From the NCBI RefSeq assembly GCF_001659605.2, contig NC_035168.2, positions 776,912 to 840,911 on the forward strand: 64,000 bases of DNA. Reading direction: 5' to 3'. The notes below the pieces were generated by a model. The model was not told the origin of the DNA and made no database searches. It worked only from the letters and a program-made list of their open reading frames with translations. Of the stretch, positions 12,701 through 23,109 are shown one piece after another. Source of the DNA: Manihot esculenta (Eukaryota; Streptophyta; Magnoliopsida; Malpighiales; Euphorbiaceae). Within the stretch, counting starts at the first letter, position 1, and every line of letters starts with the position of its first letter. Both the position numbers and the translations under genes were made by a program.

Positions 12701-13666
12701 TGCTTCCGGTAATTATTGCTAGTTTTGACAATTACTATAATGGAAAATTGATTTCTTTTGCATTCATGCTGCCTTTATCCTAGGAACCTACAAATCTACA
12801 ATTAGGAACTCAATGATAATTGAAATAGTAGTGCAACTTGTATCACACTGTAAACATTCAGGGAAGTCATTAGCTTCATTTGTTGGGAAATTTATAAATA
12901 GGATCTGTATTTTGGATTAGTAGTTTGTTGGTGCCTTTACCAATTGTAATGACAGTTGATACATGGGTCTTCAAAAACCTGATTCATGGTAACCTGTAGA
13001 TTGTAACCTTGAGTCTGGAAGAATGGCATGTTATAAGTTAGTGGCTTGAACACTGGATTGTCCATCCGTCTCTAAGGATGGGGTATTCCGTAGTTTTTAC
13101 TACAAACATATTGTGCAGAATGAGACTTTTTCTGGTGGGCTTCACAAACTGGAGGGTCAGAGCAATATTTCCTTCCAATGCCATGGAGTATTGCCATCTG
13201 AACTAGATCAGAAATTGTCCCATTTGCACATCGAACAGCTGGAAAATCAAATTGAGGAGCTAGAATCTAAATTGCATTCTGCCCAGTCCAAACTCAATGA
13301 GAAGGAAGCTGAACTGGACTGCGTAAAACTCCTAACTGAAATCTTCCCATCAACTGTATCAGGCAAGTTTTTTCTGCCTCCATCCACTAAAGGTTGTATG
13401 TTTATGAGTTATAATATTATTGGAAGAAAGGAACAACTCAACTATTGGTGTTTGCATGAGTTGGGGTTACCATACGCTAACAAAAAGCCTTGTCATGTGG
13501 AATGTCTCTCTCTAAACCTGAGTATTGTTTTACAGATGATGAAGCTGTGACATTTGCTGAGCAAGAGTATGTGATAACAAATGCAGGGATTACCTACTGC
13601 AAATCAAAGTTTCAGTTGAAGAAATGTGATTATCAGAAGGCAAGAGACTATTTAATAAAAACTTAA
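9746..13666 (+). CDS. POLAR: POLAR-like protein, copy A (533 aa, internally expanded)
   Basis: Four exons fit in phase: 9746-10541, 11991-12421, 13119-13362 and 13536-13666. Introns 1 and 2 are GT-AG and intron 3 is GC-AG (donor AG|GCAAGT). The protein starts with a hydrophobic segment (MWQLLLAAALAGSATFVA) and then a Ser/Lys/Arg-rich region. Exon 2 opens with a second apolar stretch (LFGCGLGIGIMYMMSA) leading into a coiled coil, and exon 3 carries another coiled coil (IEQLENQIEELESKL). This layout is that of the plant POLAR family, which localises to the cell cortex and scaffolds BASL and GSK3-like kinases in asymmetric divisions of the stomatal lineage; that assignment rests on recalled family features. 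Exon 1 has gained 121 codons relative to copy C through 97-codon and 24-codon in-frame duplications. The reading frame is otherwise intact. Confidence 0.75.
9800..10381 (+). repeat. 291-bp in-frame tandem duplication inside POLAR exon 1
   Basis: Units 9800-10090 and 10091-10381 are nearly identical. Differences include R-to-C after AQE, NGYG versus SGCG, and G-to-W after PPD. The length is 97 codons, so the frame is preserved. Copies B and C have a single unit. Confidence 0.95.
10322..10465 (+). repeat. 72-bp in-frame tandem duplication inside POLAR exon 1
   Basis: A 24-codon unit beginning RRLNFGAE and ending GSEKSAR occurs twice with a 72-bp period (for example GATTGAATTTTGG at 10326 and 10398). 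One N-to-D change separates the units. It is single in copies B and C. Confidence 0.9.
10613..11250. mobile_element. MITE-like AT-rich element, damaged, in POLAR A intron 1
   Basis: It begins with GGGCATCTCTAACC, like the left end of the element at 49941-50673. A second copy of the same subterminal sequence begins near 11107, and the right terminal repeat is missing. Copy B lacks the element altogether. Confidence 0.6.
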
Positions 13667-13898
13667 GCAAAAGCAAAGTCCTAGATGAAGGTATAATAAC
13701 ACATTTTTTCTTTGAATAATAAATGAATTATCCTTTTCTAAAAGTAAAATATAGTTTGTTAGTAGTGATTAATCACCTTTTAATGTTAAATTTTCTCTTG
13801 AATAGATAACCTCATCTCTCTCTCAAATTTATAAAATACAATCAATCATATAGAATAAAGTCATATGTATAAAAAATAAAAAAAAATATTAATTAATT

Positions 13899-13916
13899 AT
13901 ATATATATATATATCT
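13899..13916. repeat. Short (AT)n microsatellite
   Basis: This is the AT run at the position where the other units have 16-50 nt, upstream of the protamine-like gene. Confidence 0.8.
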
Positions 13917-14172
13917 ATCATTTATAATTAAATTATTGTCCTACGTAGAATTGCTTCCCTAGTGCAACGGGTCTCTCTCTCTCTTGCATTGCATGTCTGA
14001 TCCCTTAACATGGCCAAGGCATGAATTTATTCAAATATAGAAAATAAAAAAAAAAAAAATCTAAAACTAGGAAACTGTCCACCTGGCATATTGCCATATC
14101 CTCTCCTCTTCATTTCCCAGCTTCATCAAACTCTCAATTCTCTATTCTCTATCTCTATCTCACCCAACGGAG

Positions 14173-14180
14173 TATAAAGG
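14173..14180 (+). promoter_or_regulatory. TATA box of protamine P1-like gene
   Basis: TATAAAGG lies 60 bp before the ATG and is followed by a GA-rich leader (repeated GGGAGA). The other three copies read TATAGAGG here, a weaker match, so expression could differ between paralogues. Confidence 0.5.
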
Positions 14181-14232
14181 CGCCCCACGACACAGAGGGA
14201 GAGGGAGAGGGAGAGAGAGACATTCTTGGAAG

Positions 14233-14850
14233 ATGAAGATATATACAAAGCCCATATCCAGCCCGGGTCGGACCGAGAATTATCCGCCACCATTGATGAG
14301 ATTTTTGAGGAGCAATGTTAGTAGCAGAAGTAGAGGCAGGTCACGTTCAAGTCCTATGTTCGTTAGGAAGAAAAATGGCGCCACTGAAACCCAAGAGCCT
14401 TCCTCCCCAAAAGATACCTGCATAGGACAGGTTAGAGTCAAGCGTTCCAAGCAAGCTAAGACCCAACCAAGTAAAATCAAATGCTTCTGTAAATGGGTCC
14501 GAAACACCCTGTTTTGCCAACATTTAAACAGGGCTACGCGCCGGCCAAAGTGTACTTTGCTCTCATGGCGCAAGTGGGTAATGTTTTTTAAGGTCGGTGT
14601 CAGGAGAGAAAGCAAAATCCGTGAGGATTCATCAAAAGTTGAACCAAAATTTGGCAACACAAGTGAAGATGCAGGGCAAGAAAGTGAAGTGGAAGATGAG
14701 GAAAATAAGATGTATGTTTCCTCAAGTATTTCACCACCAAAGAATGCGTTGTTATTGACGAGAAGCAGGTCTGCGCCGTGCAGGTCTTCTTCTGTAGCTT
14801 GCAGATTTTGGGGCTCACCTCTGGAAAGTGAAGAAACAGAACAAAACTGA
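14233..14850 (+). CDS. Protamine P1-like basic Ser/Arg-rich protein (205 aa)
   Basis: A single uninterrupted frame. The N-terminal third is basic and Ser/Arg-rich (RSRGRSRSSP near residues 33-42). The middle is Lys/Arg/Trp/Cys-rich (KCFCKWVR). An acidic patch (SEVEDEEN) lies near residues 153-160, and the C-terminal tail has RSRSAP...FWGSPL. The arrangement resembles a plant-only family sometimes labelled 'protamine P1 family' in Arabidopsis annotation (I recall At2g37100). That label reflects composition; no chromatin role can be claimed. The start follows a GA-rich leader and a TATA box, and the nearby 5' sequence is kept in all copies. It lies 0.57 kb downstream of the POLAR-like gene on the same strand. 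A long open frame on the opposite strand is a composition shadow. Confidence 0.8.
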   Translation: MKIYTKPISSPGRTENYPPPLMRFLRSNVSSRSRGRSRSSPMFVRKKNGATETQEPSSPKDTCIGQVRVKRSKQAKTQPSKIKCFCKWVRNTLFCQHLNRATRRPKCTLLSWRKWVMFFKVGVRRESKIREDSSKVEPKFGNTSEDAGQESEVEDEENKMYVSSSISPPKNALLLTRSRSAPCRSSSVACRFWGSPLESEETEQN

Positions 14851-17315
14851 GTGCCGATCAAGAGAACACAGAGAGAATTCATCCTCATGTCAAAAGAAAG
14901 TCTTTTTGTCGAGAAATCTGATCAAGAATCAAGATTGGATTAAGAAACTGAAGAAAAGTTGAGTTTTTTCTTTCAATGAATTTGAAGTCCAGTCCGGTCA
15001 CTTCAATTAGAGAAAATGTCAAAAATTGAAGAACTCAGAACAGAGGATGATGGCACTGTACGTCCTCTTGAGCTTCTGGAAGAACAGAAGGTTGGGTTTC
15101 ACATAATTGATTTAACTAGTCTTTGTTTATTTTCATTTTGTGGGCAACTGTACTAAGTATAGTTTTTGAAACTTGGAGGTAGTGTTATTTTTGTTTTTAA
15201 GATAGTATATATGTAGAGCTGAAGCAGAGAATCTCTATGTATAAAAAGCTGAAACAATGAAAGTTCTATTAAAATCACACGGCTCTAAAATTATTATTCT
15301 GTAATTTTCCCCAAATTAACAAATTGGTTTTAGTTATAATTAATTTTATAGAATTGAATTTTTTATTAAAATCACACATAAAATGTAAAGTTCTATTAAT
15401 TTACAAAATTTTAGGAGAATAAAAACACATTCTTCATGGAGCAAGTTCCATTTTTTTTTATGTTTTTGCTTTGTGGGCATCTCAGGGTCACAGTGATTCT
15501 GATTAGTCAAATCACCTTTGGATTCTCTTTGGTGGAAAGTTTTATAATGTCTTCTTCACCAGGTAAAGAGACCCACTTCATTTTTACTGGTGCATATAAG
15601 ATCAATTGATCATTATAATAACAGAGAAGTTAAGTCAAAAGTTTCCATGATTAAGATTTATTATTTGATACAGATCACATTGGTTGATTGAACTCAGCCC
15701 ATCATCATTTTTCACTGGACACATGAAAATTTTCTCTTAAACCAAACAGCTGGATTCTGTGTTGATCAGGAAATTTTGGGTTACGATAGAATTGTTTTTG
15801 TTATAGAAAAGGGTGACAATTAAGAAAGAAAAGGACTATACTGTTGGGCAGTTCAGATTCATTGTCTGGTGAATGGAAAAAACAAGATCCAGTTTGGAAC
15901 TTGGACATATAATATCTTTCTTGTTGACAAAGAAAAAATCAGTGTATCTGCAAAGTGAAACTTTGGCCCATCTTTTAGGCATAGAAATGCAACTGCAACA
16001 AGTCATTTTCAGTAGTTGCATTGGCCACCTCTTGCCTTTTGTATGCAAAGGCTTCTTGAAGGTGCAGTTGTCTCCAGGTCCAGGCTCCACACTGCCCTTG
16101 GCTATTCATGAGCTTAATGAGAACTGGAGATGAGTGAGTTCCATGTGGCTGCCTTACATGCAACCCTACAAGTGTCAGATATCAAAGCTTCAATCTCAAG
16201 TCTCCATCATAACTATTAACTTTTATGGCTGGCTTTAGCTCTGTTTTCTTTCTCCCTCCTCAATTGTGGAGATTTGCATGCTCTATAACCTGGTTTCCCT
16301 ATGTTGTGAAGTTTTTTTCAGCCTAGTATGGCCTTTTGGATTGACAGCAACGGTGGATGCCTGTGAAAACGAGGAGTCTGTAGAAATCTCTGTTCTGAAA
16401 GATGAGTAGTGTCTGCTTCGAGTTCCTTTGTTTCATAGATCGGGTCTGGAGAAGCCGGTTATGGCTAGGTTTCTTTGTTTCTTTGGACCGAGTGGTTAGA
16501 CTTTAGTGGTTGGGTTGAGATGTTTTATGTTTAGAACCATATTCTTATAATCTCTTTGGACTTTTAGTCTTATTAATGAAATTTTTACCTTTGGCAAAAA
16601 AATTTTTTTAAAAAAAATCCTTTAAGGAGCAATATGAGAAAAAACTTAATGATTGAAATTGAATATCAATGGCTGGAAATGGCCCTTTGTTGCAATGCAA
16701 ATTCTGGAAATGGCCCTTTTTCAGGATAGTGTTATATGATTTGGAACTTTGTTGCAATGCAAATTCTGGAAAGTGTAAATTGTACAAGTCCTTTTCTTTG
16801 CTTGCATTTCAAGCAAATGATTTGATGATTTTGACCCACAACCTCTGGGCCACAATGCAACAACCTTTTTTCCATTGTAATCTTAAAATTGTGTACCACA
16901 TGGTGAATCCTACATTGCACAATCTATTTTGATGAATAGATTATATACAGACAGCTACTGGGTTTGAAAAGTTAGATATGAAGATGCAGCCATGTATTAT
17001 TGGATTGTAAAAGCATGAAAGAAGCAGAATTCAGAGGCTTTTCCTCTTTCTTTCTTTCTTTCTCGGGTACCAATGAAGTCCAAGGTTATATCACAGATTC
17101 GTATCAACTCAGTGGGCCTCTACTTGCTACTCACAAGCTTATTACAACCCTATATTCCAATTCCAATATGACATCTCAGCTTTATTTTGCACATTTTCTT
17201 GAATTTTGATGAATGAACTCAACAACCACTCGTTAAATCACATCATGGCTGATGCTGGAAGGCTGAAGGCCATGAGAAATTTAGATAGTTTTTTTTTTTT
17301 TTTTTTTTTTTTTTT
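14851..17315. other. Block G: 3' UTR and non-coding DNA
   Basis: The first few hundred bases are probably the 3' UTR of the protamine-like gene. The rest has no supported gene. Open frames at 15836-16133 and 16669-16932 recur in the other units only because the DNA is duplicated. A stretch ending near 16600 (TTAATGAAATTTTTACC followed by A/T runs) has the look of a retroposon tail, but I cannot place it. A local duplication of GTTGCAATGCAAATTCTGG occurs at about 16690 and 16750. The block ends in a poly-T run near 17288-17315. It recurs at 35632-38097 and 54897-57265. Confidence 0.7.
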
Positions 17316-18060
17316 CAAGGAAGGCAAGAAAGAGTCGAATTTTAATTTTTGGTTTATTCGGTTCAGTTCGATTTTGAACCGAACTGACCGAATGCTCACC
17401 TATTGTCAAGTCCTATTTTAAATAATGAAGACTTGATATTTACAATAATCGTAATCATTCTGATAATTAATTTTAATAATATTAAAATATGACTAGGCTT
17501 AGAGGTTAAAACTTAAAACATCAAGAAAAGAAAATTGTTGAGGTGGAATAATTATCATGTGGAGAGATAGTAGTTGAGAGTTGGGAGATACAGCTCCCAA
17601 GCCCACATCATCAAAAATATTGTAAATTTTAATTACAGATTTATTTGCTAAGCACAAACAAACATAACAGAAACAGTAAGTGTGAGTAATATGAAAGTCC
17701 AGCCAAGGCACCTAAATGACAGATTGCATATGACTTGTCTAGATAAAATCTATAAATCAATAAATAATATTATACTGTGATGACTCTGAGAAGAGAATAA
17801 TCTGATGAAACCAAAAACGGTCCATGACTCCTAACAGACACAAGGAATAGAGATCAGCCATGGGGAGAGAGAGAGAGGGTACCAAGTGGAAGAAAATCTA
17901 AAGTAGGGATTGATAATATTAAGGGGTGGGATTGTGGTGGCGGTGAAAGAAGAATAAAAGTGATGACCGTTGGATTTCTTCACTCCGATCTGGGGCCAGA
18001 TCCATGACAATAGCCCATTACATGGAGGTCCTCATGCCTTCCATGCAAACCAGGTCCGGT
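17316..18060. other. Spacer present in unit 1 only
   Basis: Unit 2 lacks about 0.7 kb here and unit 3 has unrelated sequence of similar length. It starts with CGGTTCAGTTCGATTTTG and its near-inverse GAACCGAACTGACCGAATG, a motif common at the edges of plant transposon remnants. No gene is seen. Confidence 0.55.
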
Positions 18061-18440
18061 CCGCTCAAGTCTTGAGACCGGGTCTCATCTGAATTTCTCA
18101 ACCAGGCCGTCCCAGCCTTCCTAGCCCCTCAAGCAGATTTCCTCTGAGCCCCATTTCAATCTTATCTTCCGGCCTGGTTTGGAATCAAGAAGGGGATCAA
18201 CCCATCTGTCTTGTGGCTCCATTCGTATGCGCGCCCGGGGAGAGTCAGAGGCCGTTACGCATGGGGCATGGATCTGATATTCTCGTACGTCCGTATCAAC
18301 ATTGTAAGGACATGTGACCCAATGATAGACAGTTTGTTATACGTCACTAGCAGACAAAAGAAAACAGATAAAAGGAGGATTGCCCTCCTCTAGGCGTAAG
18401 TTATTTCCAAGTTCACAGAATTCTTGTAAAATCTTATTTT
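18061..18440 (+). promoter_or_regulatory. Block H: GC-richer promoter-like segment, first copy
   Basis: The base composition is clearly higher in GC than the surroundings. It contains ACGTCAC and CCAATGATAG motifs, then GATAAAAGG (about 18367) followed by a short hairpin (GGAGGATTGCCCTCC). It is retained in all three units with few changes while the flanks were replaced. A core promoter for a plus-strand transcript is an inference; no transcript start can be proved. Confidence 0.3.
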
Positions 18441-18442
18441 CT

Positions 18443-18514
18443 GGATCTTAAATCATTGGAAGGCAAGTGGTGGAACCAGGATCTCAAATCATGGGAAGGC
18501 AAGTGGTGGAACCT
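18443..18514. repeat. 36-bp tandem repeat, two units
   Basis: Two units of the GGATCTCAAATCATGGGAAG-type repeat. The same array has four units in the third duplicon (58185-58338). Confidence 0.9.
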
Positions 18515-18516
18515 AA

Positions 18517-18714
18517 ATGGACAGTCACAGTGGTGGAGGAGGAGATGTGGCCATGAGTTATGGACAACTTTCTTCACAATCTAAATGTGGAGGCTATATC
18601 CTGTACCTAATCAATAATCAAGTGGTGACAAGATTGTGGGACCTATCTGAATATTATCCAATGCATGGTAAGAAGAAAGTGGCCTCTGACTCACTCTCCT
18701 CTTCTTTGACTTGA
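18517..18714 (+). CDS. Small ORF in block H, unknown function
   Basis: The 65-residue frame starts MDSHSGGGGDVAMSYG and is the same at 38590-38787. At 58341-58538 it differs at least in one residue (V for A). A possible splice donor (CATG|GTAAGAAG) near 18671 would make it the first exon of a longer gene, but no following exon was found. There is no known domain. It could be a decayed first exon or non-coding. Confidence 0.25.
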   Translation: MDSHSGGGGDVAMSYGQLSSQSKCGGYILYLINNQVVTRLWDLSEYYPMHGKKKVASDSLSSSLT

Positions 18715-18810
18715 TGTCTTCTTGCCCTTCATTTTCTTTAATCCTTTTTGTCCTCGTTTTCTTATGGCATAACAAAAATTGTTTTTATAAATTTATTCGT
18801 TTTTCTTTAC

Positions 18811-18894
18811 AAGATTAGTATGAATTACTCGGACATCAATAGTTCAACAACAAAGATTAGTATGAATTACTCGAACATAAATAGTTCAACAACA
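18811..18894. repeat. 42-bp tandem duplication
   Basis: Two near-identical units beginning AAGATTAGTATGAATTACTC, present in all three units. Confidence 0.85.
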
Positions 18895-20037
18895 AAGCCA
18901 CAAAGGTCTTAGTTACTAAGATATTTTTTTGAATTTTCAATAGGATTACACATTCTGAAACTCCATTCTGCAGACAAATTAGAAGTATTGTCTACAAAAT
19001 GTGAGAATTTTTCTTGTTTCTTCCTTCTTTCTCTCACTCTCCATGCCATTGCTTTATAATTTGAGCGGCTTGTTTTTGTAGTACCTTACTTTTGAACTCT
19101 GACCCATCTGTCGCGGTAATCATGATGCATAACAATAAAGATTTTCATTCTCGAATTATTATTATTATTTTTTATCCATTTCGTTAACTGCCTTTTAATG
19201 ACTAGTTAAAAAGAATCAAATATGAAAACCTAAATCTTATATTATTCAAAATACGACAACTAAACTAATCATTTTAATTCATGTCCTTCAATGGTGGAAA
19301 ATTCTGAATGGGTTCAACGATAAGGCCAACAATATTCAATGAGAAAGAATAGAATCAGGCAGCTAAGTAGCACATAAAACAAAGTCGACACTCTGATTTT
19401 GTAAATAGTTTTGGATAATTAAAAAAAAAATGTAAATGGTTGACAATAATGATCCAATCCACTAACAGTCAATAATGAAACAATCACGGGAGACTAGAAA
19501 TTTTTTTTTGGAGGAGGCTGACAAAGGCCTATATAATAAACTAAATAAATATAAAATAAATAAAAATAATATAAAAACTTCGAGTCTACTATGGACCCAA
19601 GACACAGAGAATTGAATCTCATTACATGAGACCCATATTTAACGTATCTTAGTTTACGGTGGACCCACCTAAGAATTTTTGGAGACTAAATAAAAAAAAA
19701 ATCAAATTATATTAATTTATTAAAATAATTTTAAAAATATTTTAAGAAACTAAAATTTTTATTGTTCACTATATTTTAAATCTTATTACTAATTTTGAGA
19801 GGATCAAATGTAAAATAATTAAAAATTACATATAAAAATATATATAAAAATATTTTTTTTTGGGGGCCAGTTTGGGAGGGCCAAGTCTCTCCCTTGTCCC
19901 CCTACTTCCGCCCATGGTAACACCAGCTGAGCCATTCCATAATTAGAATCATAGTTTTAAATAACGGTGGCCCTCCCAAACTCCCCCCTACTTCCGCCCA
20001 TGGTAACAACAGCTAACAACAGTCGGGCCATTCCATA
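18895..20037. other. Degraded 3' end of E3 copy 1, AT-rich repeats
   Basis: Compared with 58740-60705, two pieces are missing. About 610 bp of 3' flank is lost (junction near 19400). About 260 bp containing the RING exon is lost (junction near 19447, GGTTGACAATAATGATCC). What remains includes an AT-rich stretch and a G/C-rich motif (GGGGGCCAGTTTGGGAGGGC). That motif belongs to a roughly 100-bp tandem duplication reaching into the left end of the hAT-like element. Confidence 0.7.
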
Positions 20038-20833
20038 ATTAGAATCATAGTTTTAAATAACGGCCATTACGTTATCCGTTGTAAAACAACAATGATCCTC
20101 TGATTTGCATGCGTAACGACCGTTACAATGGCCCCCTATTTACCGGCATAACGACCGTTACTGACCGTTAAATAATGGCAACGGTTGTTACCAATAATTG
20201 AAATTCTTTTATATCAACGGTTGTTACCAATAATTGAAATTTTTTTATATCCTTCCTCTTCTGCCCCTATTCTCAATTTCATTAATTTTTCTATTCTCAA
20301 TTTCATTAGTTTTTATACTTTTCAACAATTTTAAAGGCTATATTTTTTAAGTTTTCTCTTCACTTTCTCTTTTAAATTTCAATCTTTCTTGCATATTTTT
20401 CCTATAAACTTAAATTTATCATAAACTACTGTTTTTCCAAACTTATTTCTTCTAAAAAGTTAATTAAATTTTATGTGCTTTAGTTTTTAGTTATTTTTTC
20501 CCTTTTTTAAAAAGATTTTTGTCAATAAAATTATTAGTTTTGAGTTCAAATTATAATTTGAGCTATTAGTTGACTCGATCTACAAAGATTATGTTGGTTT
20601 TTCTTATTTTAAACTATATGATGTCTAACTTAAATTAAATAATCTATATTTCATGTATTTATGTTTATTATGCATTTGTATACATTGTTCTGAATTAAAA
20701 TTTAATTAATATAATTTCATTTATGAACTTTGCAAATTTTTTTGAAAAACTTGTGTAACCGAGGCCGTTACTACATACAAGCCTTTTTCTGTTACTCGCG
20801 ACCGCAACCACGATTTAAAACTATGATTAGAAT
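20038..20833. mobile_element. Non-autonomous hAT-like element with 8-bp target duplication, copy 1
   Basis: The 8-bp direct repeat ATTAGAAT flanks both sides (20038-20045 and 20826-20833). The element of 780 bp starts CATAGTTTTAAAT and ends with its exact inverse. An 8-bp duplication is characteristic of hAT transposons. No transposase frame is present. The left flank plus the first bases of the terminus are tandemly duplicated just upstream (about 19950). It sits in the last intron of the E3 gene, 35 bp past the donor of exon d. Confidence 0.8.
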
Positions 20834-20868
20834 CCAACCGACAGTATATACTTGGAGAAGATTCTTAC

Positions 20869-22616
20869 CAGGCAAATCGCACAAGTTCCTTCATCCTCGC
20901 TTTGGCCTGAAGAACCATATACTGTTTCTGTCAAACACTTGGATATCAGATCTTCATCAAAACCTGTGCTGACACTCCCAATCCTTTCACCCAGTGCAAG
21001 TAGTTCCTGCTTGGTCCAATCATTCAAGAAGTTTAAGATTTCATAAAACCAGAGAGAAACAGACGTCAAGTAAAATAACAATAATAACCTCATAGCTCTT
21101 GTTGTCTATATCTAGCCTCATATCCCTATGCTGATCAAACAAATTTCTGGATCCATAAAAGGCTGAGCGATCCACAACCATAAAACCCTGTAGCACAATA
21201 GTAGAAAGTCCACTTAGAAGCAAATAAGCAACAAAGAATCAGATAATGATGCCTTAAAGATGCGGGAGATCATTGAACAGACAAAAAAAATGCAATAATC
21301 AGCATCTTAAGTAATCTATCATGCAATTATGGAAGAAACTGCAGTCATTTAGAAAAAGAGAAGTTATGGCATATCATTCCATCTCATACCCTTCTCTCAA
21401 AATGTACTAAAGCAAAATCATTTAGGAATTATACCTCAGATGAAAATCGATCATGAAGACTTGGCTCATTGGGCAGCGATCTGTATCTCTCATAAGAATT
21501 CCTTGATCTCCCATTCCTATCACTATTACGCCAAGCTGCAGTTGATAATAGCCTTGGTTGTCTGGATGAGAAATTTTCGGCAACCAATGGCATCCCATCG
21601 TCAGAAGGTGCCATATGCCCCAACCGCAAACTGCTGGAGGAAGCCCTGAAAGTTGGGCTAGGTCTCTGAGAATAGCTACTGCGAATGCCTCTGGCAGAAT
21701 GTGCTGAGGCACTATGGAAACTTTGAGGAACAACAGGGTTTCTACTTGAAATGAAATCATGGTGATATCCCCTAACATCTGCAGAAGCATTAGGTATGCT
21801 GCTTCCAACAAGGAAGTGGTTTGTCTCATGAGTATAACCATTAGCATCTGTGGCAGAGAGGCAAATTAGAAATATTGGAATTCAAATGTTGCATGAAAAA
21901 TTATATGTACATTACTAACCCGAAACTAGCATCCTTCCAGAAGCAGTAGATGTTCTGGTATGGCTCCAGTTATGTGTCATAGCGCTAGAACTTTGACTTG
22001 AGAAATCCACTGAGCTGGAATGGTCAAAAGGGTGACCTGGATGATAGGAATTATGGGAAGAATTGTTAGATAAATGGGTGCTAGACAGGTTGATTTCTAG
22101 ATCAAGTGCAGGCCTGCTTCTAACATTCCTGATAGAACTCTCAGGCCCAATTGAGAGATTGCCTCGATGGCCAGGGGTCATAGTAATGCATTCCCAGACC
22201 ATATATTGAGGATCTAAATTTGGTTTCTCCAGCCGCAACTCGGAAGGCACAGAGGGATCCGATGAACTTCCAGCACCATAATACCTGCTTGTACTGCCCC
22301 CTTCACATGAAGAGGGGACTCCAGGGCTTTTTCGCTTGTGGGGCCCCCTTCCATTGCCCATTGTAAGATAAAAAAGGTCACCCTCAACGCCATTAATCGT
22401 CTGTCTGTCATAATTGGAAGACGAAGCATGTGCATGATTTTCTGGAACTGCACAAAAGGTTCCCACTGTTGATGAATGCAGAAAAGGATCATGAGATGGG
22501 CCTGCAGCATCTGGCTGATAATATGACACTTCAACACTGTGGCTTGAGGAAATAAATGCATTTGACATTGGTGCAGGGTTCCGTTGAGACGCAAAATGCA
22601 CTCCATCAAGAGGCAT
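20869..22616 (-). pseudogene. RING-H2 E3 ligase (ZFP1/HIP1-like), copy 1, RING exon deleted
   Basis: Four exons on the minus strand fit in phase with GT-AG introns: 21920-22616, 21435-21847, 21089-21187 and 20869-21006. The Ser-rich body contains DIDNKSYE|ELLALGERIG, the conserved lead-in to the RING of plant ZFP1/HIP1/MBR-type ligases, and the fourth exon ends at the first zinc pair (CAIC). The exon with the other six zinc ligands, present in copy 3 at 59910-60056, is absent. Read-through of the donor stops within 13 residues, so no functional RING can form. Just upstream, in frame with MPLDG, is a TAG (22629-22631) where homologues, as I recall them, continue coding. This copy is at best a RING-less protein from an internal Met. 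Confidence 0.8.
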
Positions 22617-23109
22617 ACTTTCAGCATGCTAAAAGAAAGCACCATTCTCTGCAGGACCTACCCTGGCTGCATGAACTAGAGTATTAGATGTCGAACTCTT
22701 ATGAAAGCTATGCAGATCTAGCTACAACCTCAAGAAAGCTAGATAATGCCCTTTTTAGCTTTAATGCACCCCAAAATAGCTCCTAGTTTCACAAGTTCAA
22801 TTCTTGTGCATCAAATGTTTTCCCCCTACAGCTGAAAAAATGACTTGTAAAGCTTAGCAAAATGACAGAATTGATGAAGCTTGCACAACCTTAAAAGTAC
22901 TGATATCACAATAAATATAGACCACAGTGTCACAAAGCAAACCAAGTCATGTCTGGCCATATATGCTAAGTTACAATGCAAACTATCAAGAGGATCTGGA
23001 CCATTTCATGGCATTTTCATCGAGAATATTTTCCCTAAAAATAATAATTTGCAAAATTTTAAATTAGCAATACTCAAATTTGCATAAGGTTGCTCTATAT
23101 GCATATTCT
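22617..23109 (-). other. 5' part of E3 copy 1: stop-containing exon extension and intron
   Basis: On the minus strand, homology-like codons (VHAARVGPAENGAFF) continue upstream of MPLDG but are separated from it by TAG. A possible acceptor (TACTCTAG|TTCATG) precedes them. No first exon was found before the TRIM nest. Confidence 0.5.

Noticed and set aside
14280..14888. Long open frame antisense to the protamine-like gene (also at 35061 and 54326)
   Set aside because: The sense frame has the family-like motifs and start context. The antisense frame is an effect of Ser/Arg/Lys codon composition and is copied with the duplication.
15836..16163. Overlapping plus and minus frames in block G, conserved in three units
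   Set aside because: Recurrence is explained by recent segmental duplication. No domain, splice or codon signal favours either strand.
16320..16610. LINE 3' end in block G
   Set aside because: Only a vague resemblance of the A/T tail; no target duplication or reverse-transcriptase frame seen.
21422..21847. Hydrophobic 141-residue frame beginning MLMVILMRQ
   Set aside because: It is the wrong frame of E3 exon b; the correct frame (ANGYTHETNH...) joins exons a and c in phase.
22214..22645. 143-residue minus frame over E3 exon a
   Set aside because: Shadow of the MPLDG frame, which carries the family sequence.
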